DNA of 64,000 bases, from positions 992,001 to 1,056,000 of the forward strand of contig OY751492.1 in NCBI GenBank assembly GCA_963565915.1, written 5' to 3'. The translations under genes and the position numbers were made by a program. Below are positions 42,701 to 51,727 of the stretch, piece after piece. Within the stretch, counting starts at the first letter, position 1; the number at the start of each line of letters is the position of its first letter. The stretch comes from Entoloma clypeatum (Eukaryota; Basidiomycota; Agaricomycetes; Agaricales; Entolomataceae). Under the pieces are notes generated by a model. It was given only the letters and a program-made list of their open reading frames with translations. It did not search any database and was not told the origin of the DNA.

Positions 42701-44492
42701 TAATTTCTCCACGCATTCCATCAACTTTGTAACCATGGTTAAGGAAGACGCCTAGGGACAGTAGACGTGTGTCCATATCCGGAATATAAAATACCGGTCT
42801 TAGGAGATGGGTTTTAGTTTCCCCATTTAGGGTATGCCGTACTGGAACGGCCCCAACTCCGAGAATTTCCAGTTTCTTTCCCTTTGCAGCTGTTTGGACA
42901 AATCGCTTAGCTTTGAGAGGCCTGTAATACGCGAAGTCTTTGAACTCATGGGTAAAGTGTAATGATGCGCCGGAATCTAAGATCCACTGAGCGCGTTCTC
43001 TCTCTTTGCAGTGTGTGCAGGATGCGGAATGTTTGATATATTTTTTGTACAGATCATTGCTAAAGAGATCTATACTATCTGCATCGGTACTAGCTAATGT
43101 GTATTCAAACGTCTGTGCGTGATTATTAGCGTTTCCCATTTGGTCAAGTTTGAGAGAAGGATGTGACGGACCATCAAGTTCGATCAGCCCATCCTCGAAT
43201 TGTTCCGGCCCCATTCGCTCGTTTTGATGGTCTATGTCCATCATTTCCAGCGATTCTTCTATCGACGGGGCTACGCGACGCTGTTTAGCCGGCCTTTCGT
43301 CGATGTCAGGAATGATGGTGTCTAGGATACGAAGATTCGATCCTGAGGGGCGAGCACCAATGCCGCGCGCGAGTTTGCGGACATGGTCGTTCTTTTTCCA
43401 CACGGATGGTTTTCCAGAAGGAAGCCCAGTGTACTGTGACGGAGGGGGGTTCATTCGTTGCAGGAGCGACTGCATTTTTGCGGAATCGGGCTGTGCGGTA
43501 CTTGTCGTTTTCCCGCGACCAGTGATAGTGGTGAAGGACGGTGTCGGAAGAGGAGGGAAGTGAATGGCGGGAGCAACGAACTCAACCGTTTCTTCCACAT
43601 GGTCGGACGTGTTGTCCGCATTGTTAGCGCTTTTCTTCTGATTGCGCCAACGTCCCTTTCCCTTCTTCTTCTCAGAAGCGGTACTTGGGTCGGCCGAGTT
43701 GGGCTGCTCGTCAGCATCGTTCTGCGAGGTACTCGGCTTCTGTTGCCTTTCCCATTTGGGGTCCTGCCCCTTTCGCTTTGTCCCGGAAATTTTCCGGGCC
43801 TGCTCGTTGGACGTACGAGTGGACCCAATCGAATACTTGCGCCGGTACTCTGATATGATGCTTTCGGCGACGGCCTTGTAGGTGAAATCGTCGGCGTCAT
43901 AGACCTGGAAGAGGGCGGTGGAGAGTGACGACCAGGCGTCGGGAATTGCATTTGCCAGGATCATTGCCTGCATCAGATCGGGGACGTCAAAGTTCGAATC
44001 GGCGAGCCGAGCGAAAAGAGACCCCAGGCGTTCGATTTCGGGGACGGGGTCGCGTCCAGAGAGCTTGTAGGTGGCGGCGGCCTTGAAGTCGCCGAAGATG
44101 ACAGCCGGGGATACCTTGGAGTAGGCATCCTTTAATGACTTCCAGGCGTCTTTCGAGGAAGTGGCGTCCTTGATGTGGCGTCTGATCGCCTCGGAGACCT
44201 TCAGGCGTATCGCCCCAAGAGCTACATCATCGTCCCTGATCCAGGCTTTTTCTTCCTTGCGGAAGCCGGGCTGGTCGACCGTGGTAGCCAGCACAGGGGG
44301 AGCAGCAGCAGTGGCCCCAGGGGTGGAGACTGTGGTGGTGAAGTCGGCGATGACAGGGCGGGGGATGTCGCCAGAAACAAGGCGCCAGACTCCTTGATGG
44401 AGGAGGTAAGACTTCATTTTTTCGGCCCAGCTCCTGTAGTCGATGCCGTCAAAGGCAGTGATTGTGTCGAGGGCAGAACGAGAGGTAGACAT
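39765..44492 (-). CDS. copia-B Gag-Pol polyprotein (1,575 aa)
   Basis: A single ORF starts at the ATG at 44492-44490, 366 nt inside the 5' LTR. Residues about 1-230 are a UBN2-type Gag (TAFDGIDYRSWAEKMKSYLL; no CCHC knuckle seen). Protease WILDSGASLHF is near residue 505. The pre-integrase zinc region (HKRLGHPN, CTGCLKG) lies at about 645-685. The integrase triad is D in HSDLKQI (about 704), D in RVDGGGEFD (about 767) and E in NGRAERINRTLWE (about 802). RT has KWVYNEKSDGRLKARLVAKG and YVDDS near 1256. RNase H has FTDSDWASDE (about 1428), SSTEAEYMAL (about 1468) and YGDNNGSVF (about 1504). Gene order PR-IN-RT-RH is copia-type. No stop or frameshift interrupts it. Confidence 0.98.
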   Translation of the reverse strand: MSTSRSALDTITAFDGIDYRSWAEKMKSYLLHQGVWRLVSGDIPRPVIADFTTTVSTPGATAAAPPVLATTVDQPGFRKEEKAWIRDDDVALGAIRLKVSEAIRRHIKDATSSKDAWKSLKDAYSKVSPAVIFGDFKAAATYKLSGRDPVPEIERLGSLFARLADSNFDVPDLMQAMILANAIPDAWSSLSTALFQVYDADDFTYKAVAESIISEYRRKYSIGSTRTSNEQARKISGTKRKGQDPKWERQQKPSTSQNDADEQPNSADPSTASEKKKGKGRWRNQKKSANNADNTSDHVEETVEFVAPAIHFPPLPTPSFTTITGRGKTTSTAQPDSAKMQSLLQRMNPPPSQYTGLPSGKPSVWKKNDHVRKLARGIGARPSGSNLRILDTIIPDIDERPAKQRRVAPSIEESLEMMDIDHQNERMGPEQFEDGLIELDGPSHPSLKLDQMGNANNHAQTFEYTLASTDADSIDLFSNDLYKKYIKHSASCTHCKERERAQWILDSGASLHFTHEFKDFAYYRPLKAKRFVQTAAKGKKLEILGVGAVPVRHTLNGETKTHLLRPVFYIPDMDTRLLSLGVFLNHGYKVDGMRGEINISKGLNKIQFSPHFIGQTIYWLDTEIRYDQIHAISSEITVETWHKRLGHPNDQALNKIPTSTKGVPKTLVREKSQESCTGCLKGKMPNQSYPNSVTRAVKPFDLIHSDLKQISTASYHKYKYFLTFLDDFSSHVWVVLLRKKSGAITALKQFLAMIQNQFAATPKKWRVDGGGEFDEYKDVLADHGILIDVTLPYQHQQNGRAERINRTLWEKSQALRFDACLPPMWWEFCLEHAAFLYNRTPMQRLEWKTPYFRVTNEIPDMSSVRVFGCQAYVYIPKEKRRNSLESRSRLMIYLGSKPGVKGYRFMDPETNTIFMGGKAIFDESKYPRCHIDPLPENHPEMENPEPADEFEDLIPGSNDDDSHNETPHIPVPIEQDQPESDNELPASEPDDEPRVPTPEPEQVPDRPIRERRVRKMPGSIYGEDTPASDLEKLDRRRRLGGQTAWMNDLLMEAISVQVGIVEMSHKDIYPLPNKEDWYAAERKELDMLKRRGVIMELVPLPEGRKALRNKWVYNEKSDGRLKARLVAKGFSQVEGIDFDQIFSPVVRYETVRLILALTALEGWFMTLLDVSSAFLYGTLREVIYMRQPEGYVVKGKEHLVYQLYKALYGLKQAALAWWRELDSSMKKLGFVQLHSDAGVFIHKSTNGEIVIAVIYVDDSAFLGTNREYTLEKKKAFMTTWECRDLGHLVPDGEPKEFLSIQIRQRGKRIFIDQVPYLEKILARMGMSESNATHTPLPTGYKPMASEDEPNAELRSKYQSVIGSLLYLMIGTRPDICFAVIKMSQFSANPTKRHLEVARDICRYLKATKNYAIMYDGDSGKGIYAFTDSDWASDENTRRSTTGFFISLASGAITWVSSAQKTIALSSTEAEYMALSDCSRAATWLRSMLAELGMQIGSVPIYGDNNGSVFIASNPVTEKRSKHIDVRFHFVREKVSEGIITVEFIEGVNNPADLLTKNLGKILFSKFIPYFGLIKN

Positions 44493-44842
44493 TTTTAGAT
44501 GAATCTAAAAAAAAGGATTCCCAATCAGTGATGTGTTATGAATATGATTCAAGAAAACAATTAAATGATTCCTTATGACATATTCCCTTTAGGAATAGCG
44601 GTCACGGGAAAACCCTTTATATGTCAGAAACGTATAAGGTGCGATCAACGTTTCCACATGGAGTGTACTAGGTCAATCCCCTTAGGGACGTCTCATGACA
44701 GGTACTTGTCGTAATGACGTTCCCAGGTTCATATGTGAAGAAGTATGACTCAGAACCTAGATCTTTCGATCGGTTCCTTGCCAACCAGGGTAGAGTGGGC
44801 AGGTACTCGCTGTTGCCAGCGTTTCCCAAATCCCTCTGCTAT

Positions 44843-44857
44843 CCGGGGCCCATAACC
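44843..44857 (-). promoter_or_regulatory. copia-B primer binding site (half initiator tRNA-Met)
   Basis: GGTTATGGGCCCCGG on the minus strand directly follows the 5' LTR. It is complementary to the initiator tRNA-Met anticodon arm, as in copia-A and Drosophila copia. Confidence 0.92.
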
Positions 44858-45166
44858 TGTTGAAGTTCCACCTGGGCGCTAGCCGCAAGTGTACTGAAGC
44901 AACCGGCTACAGTGGAAGTACTCTACGATACCGTTCTGACCACTTACATAGGTTGGAGAGGGTGAGGCTGGTGAGAGCGGTTGAGGCTGGTAAGAGCGAT
45001 GGAGGCGGTTAAGAGTCAAGAGACAACTTGTTGATATTGACAGTTTCCTGGTCTTATATACCGTACTACTGTTTGTACCAACCAAACAAGTATGTAATGA
45101 AGATATGTAAGGTCACGTGATGTAATCTAATCTAATCTAATCTACGTGATGGGAAAAGTTTCAACA
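44858..45166 (-). repeat. copia-B 5' LTR
   Basis: 309 bp, one substitution relative to the 3' LTR. Confidence 0.97.
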
Positions 45167-45183
45167 GAAACACTATTCGTGTC

Positions 45184-45569
45184 GCAGTTCCCAAGCGATG
45201 AGCCACCTGACCGCGTCGTCTATTTGAACAAGCCCCAACTCAAGGCGATGCTGGAGGAGATTCTCAGTCGAGGGGTGGATGATGGGAGGAAGGAGGGGTA
45301 TACCAGGGGAGAGGTGGATGGTTATGAGAGAGGAAGGAAGGAAGGATTGGAGGAAGGAAGGAAGGAGAGTTATGAGAAGGGAGGAAGGAAGGTTACAAAG
45401 AAGGGAGGAAACGAGGGATGAAGGAGGGTTTTGAGAAAGGAAAGAAAGCAGGTTATGAGAAAGGGAGAGAGGATTTCGTGTGTACCCCAAGCGTGCTGCT
45501 ACCGCCGCCACCATCATCATCAGCGGACCCAATCAAAGACTACAACACATATGTCTGCAAGTTGGTGTC
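45184..45569 (+). pseudogene. GX3-repeat host-like gene, middle part
   Basis: Continues the frame broken at 38813: QFPSDEPPDRVVYLNKPQLK, AMLEEILSRGVDDGRKEG, then a run in which glycine recurs every fourth residue (G-RKE-G-YTR-G-EVD-G-YER-G-RKE-G-LEE-G). The GX3 periodicity is that of the deca-GX3 motif known from Yae1/Lto1, though the rest does not resemble them. After a TGA at about 45419 the frame shifts and continues GFEKGKKAGYEKGREDF and PSSSADPIKDYNTYVCKLVS up to the gypsy-2 LTR at 45570. Purine-rich GGAAGGAAGG tracts underlie the repeat. Function unknown. Confidence 0.5.
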
Positions 45570-46053
45570 TGTAAGGGCAACCTTATGATCCAACAACTCC
45601 GAAGTGCTCCGAAGCGACTCCGACGTCGGATGACTTGCAAGGGAAATCCAAAGTTAAATTAGACTCTACGAAGTACAATACGAGGTGTACCTTGCAAGGG
45701 AAATCCAAAGAGAAAGTTCTGAGGATTCCCTTGCAGGCTAGACAGCTATATAGACAACGAGAATTGAAAATGAGAAGAGGAATGTTGAAATACGACAAAG
45801 ATCAGGAGTAGGGATGGGAACGGAATATGTAAATCGGAAGTGTGCATGTGGTGGTATAAATCATTGCTCCGATGTGCACTCTGACGCAGAGGACGGGTCG
45901 GAAGTGTCGGAGGTCGGAGGTGTCGAAGGATAGATGGAAATGAAAGGAAATGTAAAGTATAGTAATATAAATAATAGACGTACCACAACGGTCGGAGGGT
46001 CGGAGGATGGGTCGGAGGTGTCGGATTGAGGAAATCGGATGGTTGCCCTTACA
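45570..46053 (-). repeat. gypsy-2 3' LTR (484 bp)
   Basis: TGTAAGGGCAACC to GGTTGCCCTTACA, perfect 11-bp terminal inverted repeat. It is preceded on the minus strand by the polypurine tract AGAAGGGGGGTAA. Internal motif CTTGCAAGGGAAATCCAAAG occurs twice. Confidence 0.95.
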
Positions 46054-48945
46054 TTACCCCCCTTCTAAGGCGCGGCGTCTCGACACGCAAGGCAAAATGT
46101 ACAGGACTCGAAGGCCATTGCAGCGATTCGACGCGGAGCTCCCGGGTGTCGGCAGTAAAATTCCCGGACCAGGCACGGAGCGTGGACATCCTCCTCTGTC
46201 TCCCATGAGTTTTCCTCGTAGCCGTACCCCTTCCACTTGACTAGGAACTGCAGCTTGCCTCGTTGAAGCCGACTATCCAAGATCATTTCAACTTCATATT
46301 CCATTTCTTCTCCGACTGCAGTCAGAGGCGGAGGGATATGGACATCTCGTTGGAGGGGGGGGTCTTCCAGAGCTAGCAACAGTTTTACAACATGGAATAC
46401 AGGTGAATGTGAGACATGGAAGGAGGGAGTTTGAGTTTGTACGCATGTGTTCCGACAGGTCGGACAACCGGAAACGGGCCTACATATCTATGAGCCAGCT
46501 TTTTGGTCGGTCAGGTGGTTTTGAGGTCAGAGGAATCCAGAAAGACCTTGTCGCCTGGTTGGAAGGTCGGAGTAGATGTCCGATGCTGGTTGTAGTACCG
46601 TGCCATGTCGTCTTTGGCCTTCCCCAAAGCTGCTCGTGCTTCCTCCAATGCGGACTTCATCCGCTTGCTGAAATCCTCTATGGCCTCGATCTCTGATGGT
46701 CTTTGTCAGGGCTCAAAGCCCATACGTGGGTGACGTCCGGTGTCGACATAGAAGGGGGTTTGGCGCGTGGACGCGTGGACATGGTTATTGTACAAAAACT
46801 CTGCCATCAGAAGCCATTCGTCCCAATCGTCCTGTCGCTCATTGACAAACAGTCGGAGCTATTGTTCCAATCCCTGGTTCACGTGTTCCGTCTGTCCGTC
46901 CAACTGCAGATGGTAGGCCGTTGAGGCAGCAACCTTGATACCTAACAGCCTGTACAATTCCCGTGTGAACTTGGCGACGAACTGTGGTCCGTGATTGGAG
47001 ACAATGGCCTCCGGAAGACCGTGAAGCTTCCAAACATGTTGAACATAAGATTTCGCGGATCCGAGGGCAGAGAGAGCGGAGTGCGTCGGAATGAAGTGTC
47101 CACATTTTCCGACTGAGTCTACTACTACCATGATAGCATCATACCCATGGGCTTCTGGTAGTTCAGTGATAAAATCAACACTAGTTACCTGCCATCGCTC
47201 CGACGGGACTGGGAGCGGATGGAGTTCACCAGAGGGTGTGGAGCGTCGGACCTTGGTGCGGAGGCAGGGGTCGCAAGTTTTGCAATACTGACCAATTAAA
47301 CGTGCCATGTGGGGCCACCAATAAGTGTGTGATACCAACTCTAGAGTCTTCCAGCATCCTGGGTGTCCGACCACCGGATTGTCATGGTGTTGCGTGATGA
47401 TTCATTGGCGGAGCTGTGGGTTGTTGGGCACATAAATGTGATCTCGGAAGTACAGTAAACCCTCTGACTGTCACCATTCCGCTCCGCGGACGGATGCAGC
47501 TCCGACTGTCGGAAGGGATTTGATGACCTCCACTATGCTATCCTCTAGAAGGCCATCGCGGATGCCCTGTTGGACCTTCCAGAGGACATCGTGCTCCTCA
47601 CCTTGAGTGGCTACTCCCCGAGTGGCCCGTATGGCAAACAGCTCTGGTCAGAGTAGGACTATGTCCTCGTTGTCCCGTGAGCCATCTCCATGGTCCACCC
47701 AACGCGACAGTGCGTCGGACTTCCCCATCGACTTGCCCGGTCGATGGTGCATCTTGAAATCAAAACGCGCTAGGTATAGAGACCACTGCGCTTGTCGCCG
47801 ATTGAGCTTCTGGGCGGTCATGAAGTATTCGAGGTTTTTGTGATCAGTCCAAATTTCCACCGTCTTCTCCGCTCCTTCAAGGAAATGTCGCCATTCCTCC
47901 AGCGCGCGGATTACAGCCAGCATCTCCTTGTTGTGAATTTCGTAGTTGCGTTCCACTGGGCTAAGGCTTTTGGAATAAAACATGACAGGGTGCCACTTAC
48001 CGTCCTCCAACGGTTGGGACAGTACCGCTCCAGTCGCAAAGTCGGAGCTATCCGCTTCGACTCGCCACTCCTTGCTGTGGTCGGGGAGGACAAGTATCGG
48101 AGCGGAAGTGATCCTCTACTCCAGACCTCCGAAGGCCCCCGCTTCCTTGTCGCCCCAGGACCATACACAGCCCTTGGTTGTGAGTCGGAACAGAGGACGT
48201 GCGATGTTGGAGAACCCTTGGATGAAACAACGATAGAAGTTAGTGAATCCAAGGAAACTGCACCTCCCGCATGTTAGTCAGAGTCGGCCACTCCGACACT
48301 CCGGCTACCTTGACGGGGTCCATTTCCACACATCCTTTCTCAATAATAAGACCAAGGTATTCGATCCGTGTCTGTTCGAATTCACACTTCTCCGGTTTGA
48401 GATACAATCCGTGTTGTCGGAGCCGCTCTAATACTATGTGTGTGATCCTCCGATGCTCTGACAGGTCCGATGTAAAGATGAGAATATCGTGGAGGTAAAC
48501 ATATATGCCACCTTCAGTAATAAGATCTTGTAGGATATTGTTCATCATAGTCTGAAAGGCTGAAGGGCTATTAGTGAGTCCAAAGAACATTACGAGGGGT
48601 TTGAAGAGTCCCCGATTTGTCCAAAAGGCCGCTTTTCATTCATCTCCGGGCTTGATTCAGACATTATTGTAGCCCCATCGGATATCGAGCTTGGTGAAGT
48701 ATTGAGTGTTCTGAAGTTTGTTGACTAGTTCGAAGATGAGTGGAAGAGGGTACTTGTTTTTGATAGTCTTGGAGTTGAGCGATCGATAATCCTGAACGAG
48801 TCGGAGGGAACCATCCTTCTTCTTGATGAAAAAGACCGGAGAGGCCATCGGAGATTTTGAAGGTCAGATCCGACCAGTGGCCAGATTTTCTTCCAAGAAT
48901 GCATCGAGTTCCTTCTGTTCCTTCGGAGCAAGCGGATACACCTTG
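46054..48945 (-). pseudogene. gypsy-2 Pol: RT, RNase H, integrase and chromodomain (decayed)
   Basis: RT begins at 48945 (AFLEENLATG, then [20 protein letters not shown] at about 48840) and continues FFGLTNSPSAFQTMMNNILQ. The catalytic box reads VYLHDILIF, with His replacing the first Asp of YLDD (about 48506). RNase H: WHPVMFYSKSLSPVERNYEI and VEIWTDHKNLEYF (about 47850). Integrase: H2C2 region (WWPHMARLIGQYCKTCDPCL), core with TSVDFITELP, then IVSNHGPQF where relatives have SDRGPQF, and DGQTEHVNQGLEQ carrying the Glu. Chromodomain at about 46290-46180 (YEVEMILDSRLQRGKLQFLV, KWKGYGYEENSWE), which in chromoviruses binds modified histone H3 to direct integration. Several frameshifts exist. Confidence 0.92.
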
Positions 48946-49690
48946 CAACTAGATGTTGTTCTGGAGACAACGGACACCAAGGATCCCTTTCACAAAAGGC
49001 TCTTCTTGATAGCGGAGCGACTGGCTCCTTCATTGACCGCTCCCTGGTAGAGAAACATCGACTCAGTACCCGAAGGCTACAATGTGCAATCCCTGTCTAC
49101 AATGTTGACGGTACTCTGAACGACGCCGGAGCAATATCGGAGGTCCTGGACATTATACTCCGATATCAGGATCACACAGAGCGGACCCAGCTCGCTGTAA
49201 CTGGACTGGGAAAGCAGGATATTGTACTTGGATTCACGTGGCTCAAGGAGCGCAATCCCGAGGTAGATTGGACCTCCAGGGAGGTGAGAATGAGTCGCTG
49301 TCCCACTTGCTGTCGGACTTGCCATCAGGAGGCCATTCAGGAGCGGAAGGTCCACAAATTTGAGCAGGCATGCATCCGCACTTGTCGGGGTCCGACGCCA
49401 GATGCTGGATTAGCGGAGGAAGACGAGTTCGAAGAGGGAGATCGCCTCTTCATCAGAGCCCTACCTCTGACATCGGAATTCGTCCGAGCATCATCAACTA
49501 CCTCACAATGCCTATCAGAGGCGTTCCTCCAAAATCAGAAACCCAAGTCTTTTCGCAATTCTGTACCTAATCACTTACATGACTTTGAAGATGTATTTTC
49601 CAAGACTTCCTTCGACAATCTGCCAGAGGAACACGTATGGGACCATGCCATTGAGCTGATCCCCAACGCAACTCCGACGGGTTCAATAGC
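48946..49690 (+). pseudogene. gypsy-2 protease and linker, inverted onto the plus strand
   Basis: On the plus strand, opposite to the rest of gypsy-2, one reads LLDSGATGSFIDRSLVEKHR (retropepsin DSG site, about 48989-49050), PVYNVDGTLNDAGAISEVL, KQDIVLGFTWLKERNPEVDW and the linker to RT ending WDHAIELIPNATPT (about 49680). Gag and zinc knuckle on one side and RT on the other are both on the minus strand, so the block has been flipped in place. The left break joins the plus-strand protease N-terminus to the RT start, and the right break joins the linker end to the gag side. Confidence 0.88.
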
Positions 49691-51069
49691 GTTGTCGGAG
49701 CCGTCGGAGGCCAGGATGTATTTTTTCGGAAGTCGTCGTTCCCATTTTCGGAGTCGGGGTCAGACGACTTTCAGAGTCGGGGTAGGTGTGACTGAGGGTT
49801 CATTCTGCGCCGAGTCATAGGGAGAAGAAGTAAAATCTGATTCATCTATAGACAAGGAAGCATAATGATTGCTAGTGGACAACGAGGGCACACCATTCAC
49901 TCGTTGTCGGGGGAAAAATCCTCTTGTTTGTGTTCTGCTTGCTCCGACGCTCTGGCAACATCGGAGGTAGATGCCACTGCATCTTTAGCAGCTAGTTGGT
50001 CCATCATGTACTCCTCCTGTTTGTCCAATGTCATGAATCGGATGTCGAATCGGAGCGGACACTCGCGACTGAAATGACCAGTTTTACCACATCTGAAGCA
50101 TACATTGGCGTTCTTACCCCCTGACGCGAGAGGCATCGATATCCATCGCATTGGGGGGTCGCGGACGGTCGGAGTTGGAGCAATGACTGTCGGAGGTGCA
50201 TGCGGAATATAGGGGATGAAAGGTCAGGGAAATACGGATCCTGCCGCTGCCTTTGGTGCGGTCAGAGCAGTGCGGAAAGGGTTCGGGCGTGTCGGAACTG
50301 TGGACTTGAAAGCCTTATTGGCAATTCGATTATCATTGTTGACTCATGCGGCTGCATACCAGGCATCCGGGTTGTCATCTGCGGGTCGTCCGAAAGTTAG
50401 TGTCGCAATTTTGGATTGGATGTCGGATTGGAGGCCATGTCGGAACTTAAGTACTATGTTCGTTCCTTCGGTGTACCCAGCCTTTTCGACATAATCCTTG
50501 AAGTTGTCAATGTAAGCCTCCACATCCCGACTACCTTGGTAATAGGCTTCTCCCTCAAGAATGAGCCGTGCATCTTGTTCTTCGTTTTTCAGAGTGAACT
50601 CCGCGATGAACGCATTTTGGAACTGCACCCAGGTCTGGTGACACGGAGCTCCGGTCCGACGCTCTTGTCAGGTGACGCGGTCGGCAAAGCACACAGCACG
50701 TCCACTCTTCATGAAGGAAAGTGCCCAATAGATCCTAGCATGATCATCTGCAAACTGTTCTGGAACCAGTCCCATATACAGTTCGCAAGAATTAAGAAAA
50801 GTCCAACCAGTGGTACGTGCTCCGTCGAAGTCCGATGGAGTTGCGGGTTTGGCCCGACGCACACCTGGATTGGCAGGTGCGATCGGGGCTGGTGGGAAGG
50901 CCGGAACTGGGGCCTCCGCTGGAGGGGGAATCGGGTCAGGGTTGGGAATGGAAACAGGTGGAATAGCGGCACGGATAAGTTGTTCGAGTTGAGCGGTAAT
51001 GTTGGTGAGGGTCTGGCAGTGTTCCTGGAACTCGCGTTCAAGTGCAGTAAGACATTTGGGGTCATCCAT
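49691..51069 (-). pseudogene. gypsy-2 Gag with zinc knuckle (premature stops)
   Basis: Starts MDDPKCLTALEREFQEHCQT at 51069. A Pro/Ala linker (PPAEAPVPAFPPAPIAPANP) and the capsid domain follow: SCELYMGLVPEQFADDHARI and, after a TGA at about 50670, QFQNAFIAEFTLKNEEQDAR and SRDVEAYIDNFKDYVEKAGY. The TGA lies in ACC-TGA-CAA, where CGA (Arg) would restore the frame, a CpG transition. A later segment holds the knuckle CFRCGKTGHFSREC (about 50105-50064). Retrotransposon Gag packages the RNA in the cytoplasm. Confidence 0.88.
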
Positions 51070-51242
51070 TTCTACGTGCGATACGGAGTCACCAGTTACA
51101 GAGTGGTAGGCAGAATGGTGGGAAGAGGGATCGGAAGGGGTGTCAGATGTACCGGAATCGGAGGGCAGACTCGAGTCCGTGTCGTCAACTCCGAAGCGCG
51201 GAATGGCTTCAATGGTACAATTCGTACCCGGTCCGTTTAGAG

Positions 51243-51252
51243 AGAACTTTCT
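51243..51252 (-). promoter_or_regulatory. gypsy-2 self-priming primer binding site
   Basis: On the minus strand AGAAAGTTCT, 2 nt inside the 5' LTR. Its exact 10-nt complement AGAACTTTCT lies in the LTR at 51405-51396, starting 32 nt downstream of the first T of the TATATAG box (51437). There is no tRNA-type TGG. Confidence 0.72.
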
Positions 51253-51254
51253 AC

Positions 51255-51727
51255 TGTAAGGGCGACCTTACGATCCAACAACTCCGAAGTGCTCCGAAGT
51301 GACTCCGACGTCGGACGACTTGCAAGGGAAATCCAAAGTTAAATTAGACTCTACAAAGTACAATACGAGGCGTACCTTGCAAGGGAAATCCAAAGAGAAA
51401 GTTCTGAGGATTCCCTTGCAGGCTAGACAGCTATATAGACGACGAGAATTGGAAATGAGAAGAGGAATGTTGAAATACGACAAAGATCAGGAGTAGGGAT
51501 GGGAACGGAATATGTAAATCGGAAGTGTGCATGTGGTGGTATAAATCATTGCTCCGACATGCACTCCGATGCAGAGGACGGGTCGGAAGTGTCGGAGGTC
51601 GGAGGTGTCGAAGGATAGATGGAAACGAAAGGAAACGTAAAGTATAGTAATATAAATAATAGACATACCACAACAGTCGGAGGGTCGGAGGATGGGTTGG
51701 AGGTGTCGGATGATGGGTTGGAGGTGT
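51255..51727 (-). repeat. gypsy-2 5' LTR, outer end missing
   Basis: Matches the 3' LTR over about 470 bp and ends in a duplicated GGTTGGAGGTGTCGGA tract. The last roughly 30 bp (to GGTTGCCCTTACA) are replaced by GGTTCACCCGACTACC. Confidence 0.88.

Larger units (their letters stand above)
39380..45166 (-). mobile_element. copia-B: complete, apparently intact Ty1/copia element, TSD GAAAC
   Basis: A 5,787-bp element in minus orientation with 309-bp LTRs at 39380-39688 and 44858-45166, flanked by GAAAC (39375-39379 and 45167-45171). It has the half-tRNA-Met primer site, a G7 polypurine tract and one uninterrupted 1,575-codon polyprotein. The LTRs differ at a single base (GCTGATAAG against GCTGGTAAG). 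It is the youngest and best-preserved element in the window and could be active. Confidence 0.97.
38814..45175. mobile_element. hAT MITE (family B) split by copia-B
   Basis: The left end TAGTGTTTAAAGGTCCGATT is at 38814. The right end (reversed: TAGTGTTTCAAGGTTCGGTC) is made of 39356-39379 plus 45172-45175. The 8-bp flanks CTTGTGTC (38806-38813) and TTCGTGTC (45176-45183) match at six of eight positions. The interior is alternating GGTCC/GGACC motifs plus a GTTGGTATACTCACCAACCG dyad (38998-39018, repeated inverted at 39075-39180). Element length without copia-B is 570 bp. Confidence 0.85.
45570..51727 (-). mobile_element. gypsy-2: chromodomain Ty3/gypsy element, rearranged
   Basis: Minus-orientation chromovirus with LTRs at 45570-46053 (3') and 51255-51727 (5', outer end missing about 30 bp). 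Reading from the 5' end: primer site, gag, zinc knuckle, then a 745-bp inverted block with protease (48946-49690), RT, RNase H, integrase, chromodomain, polypurine tract. The LTRs differ at roughly 16 positions, all transitions in my comparison and mostly at CpG. No target duplication can be tested because the right LTR end is lost. RT and integrase catalytic codons are mutated, so it is dead. Confidence 0.92.

Noticed and set aside
43234..44498. Plus-strand ORFs antisense to copia-B gag
   Set aside because: Shadows of the 1,575-codon polyprotein with no recognisable domains.
38812..45177. TA target duplication (Tc1/mariner) for the family-B MITE
   Set aside because: TA is part of the TAGTG end. 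The copy at 24715 has a clear 8-bp duplication, and the 8-bp interpretation restores a reading frame at 38813/45184.
49284..49820. Independent plus-strand gene of 178 aa
   Set aside because: It is the tail of the inverted gypsy-2 protease/linker block read beyond its end.
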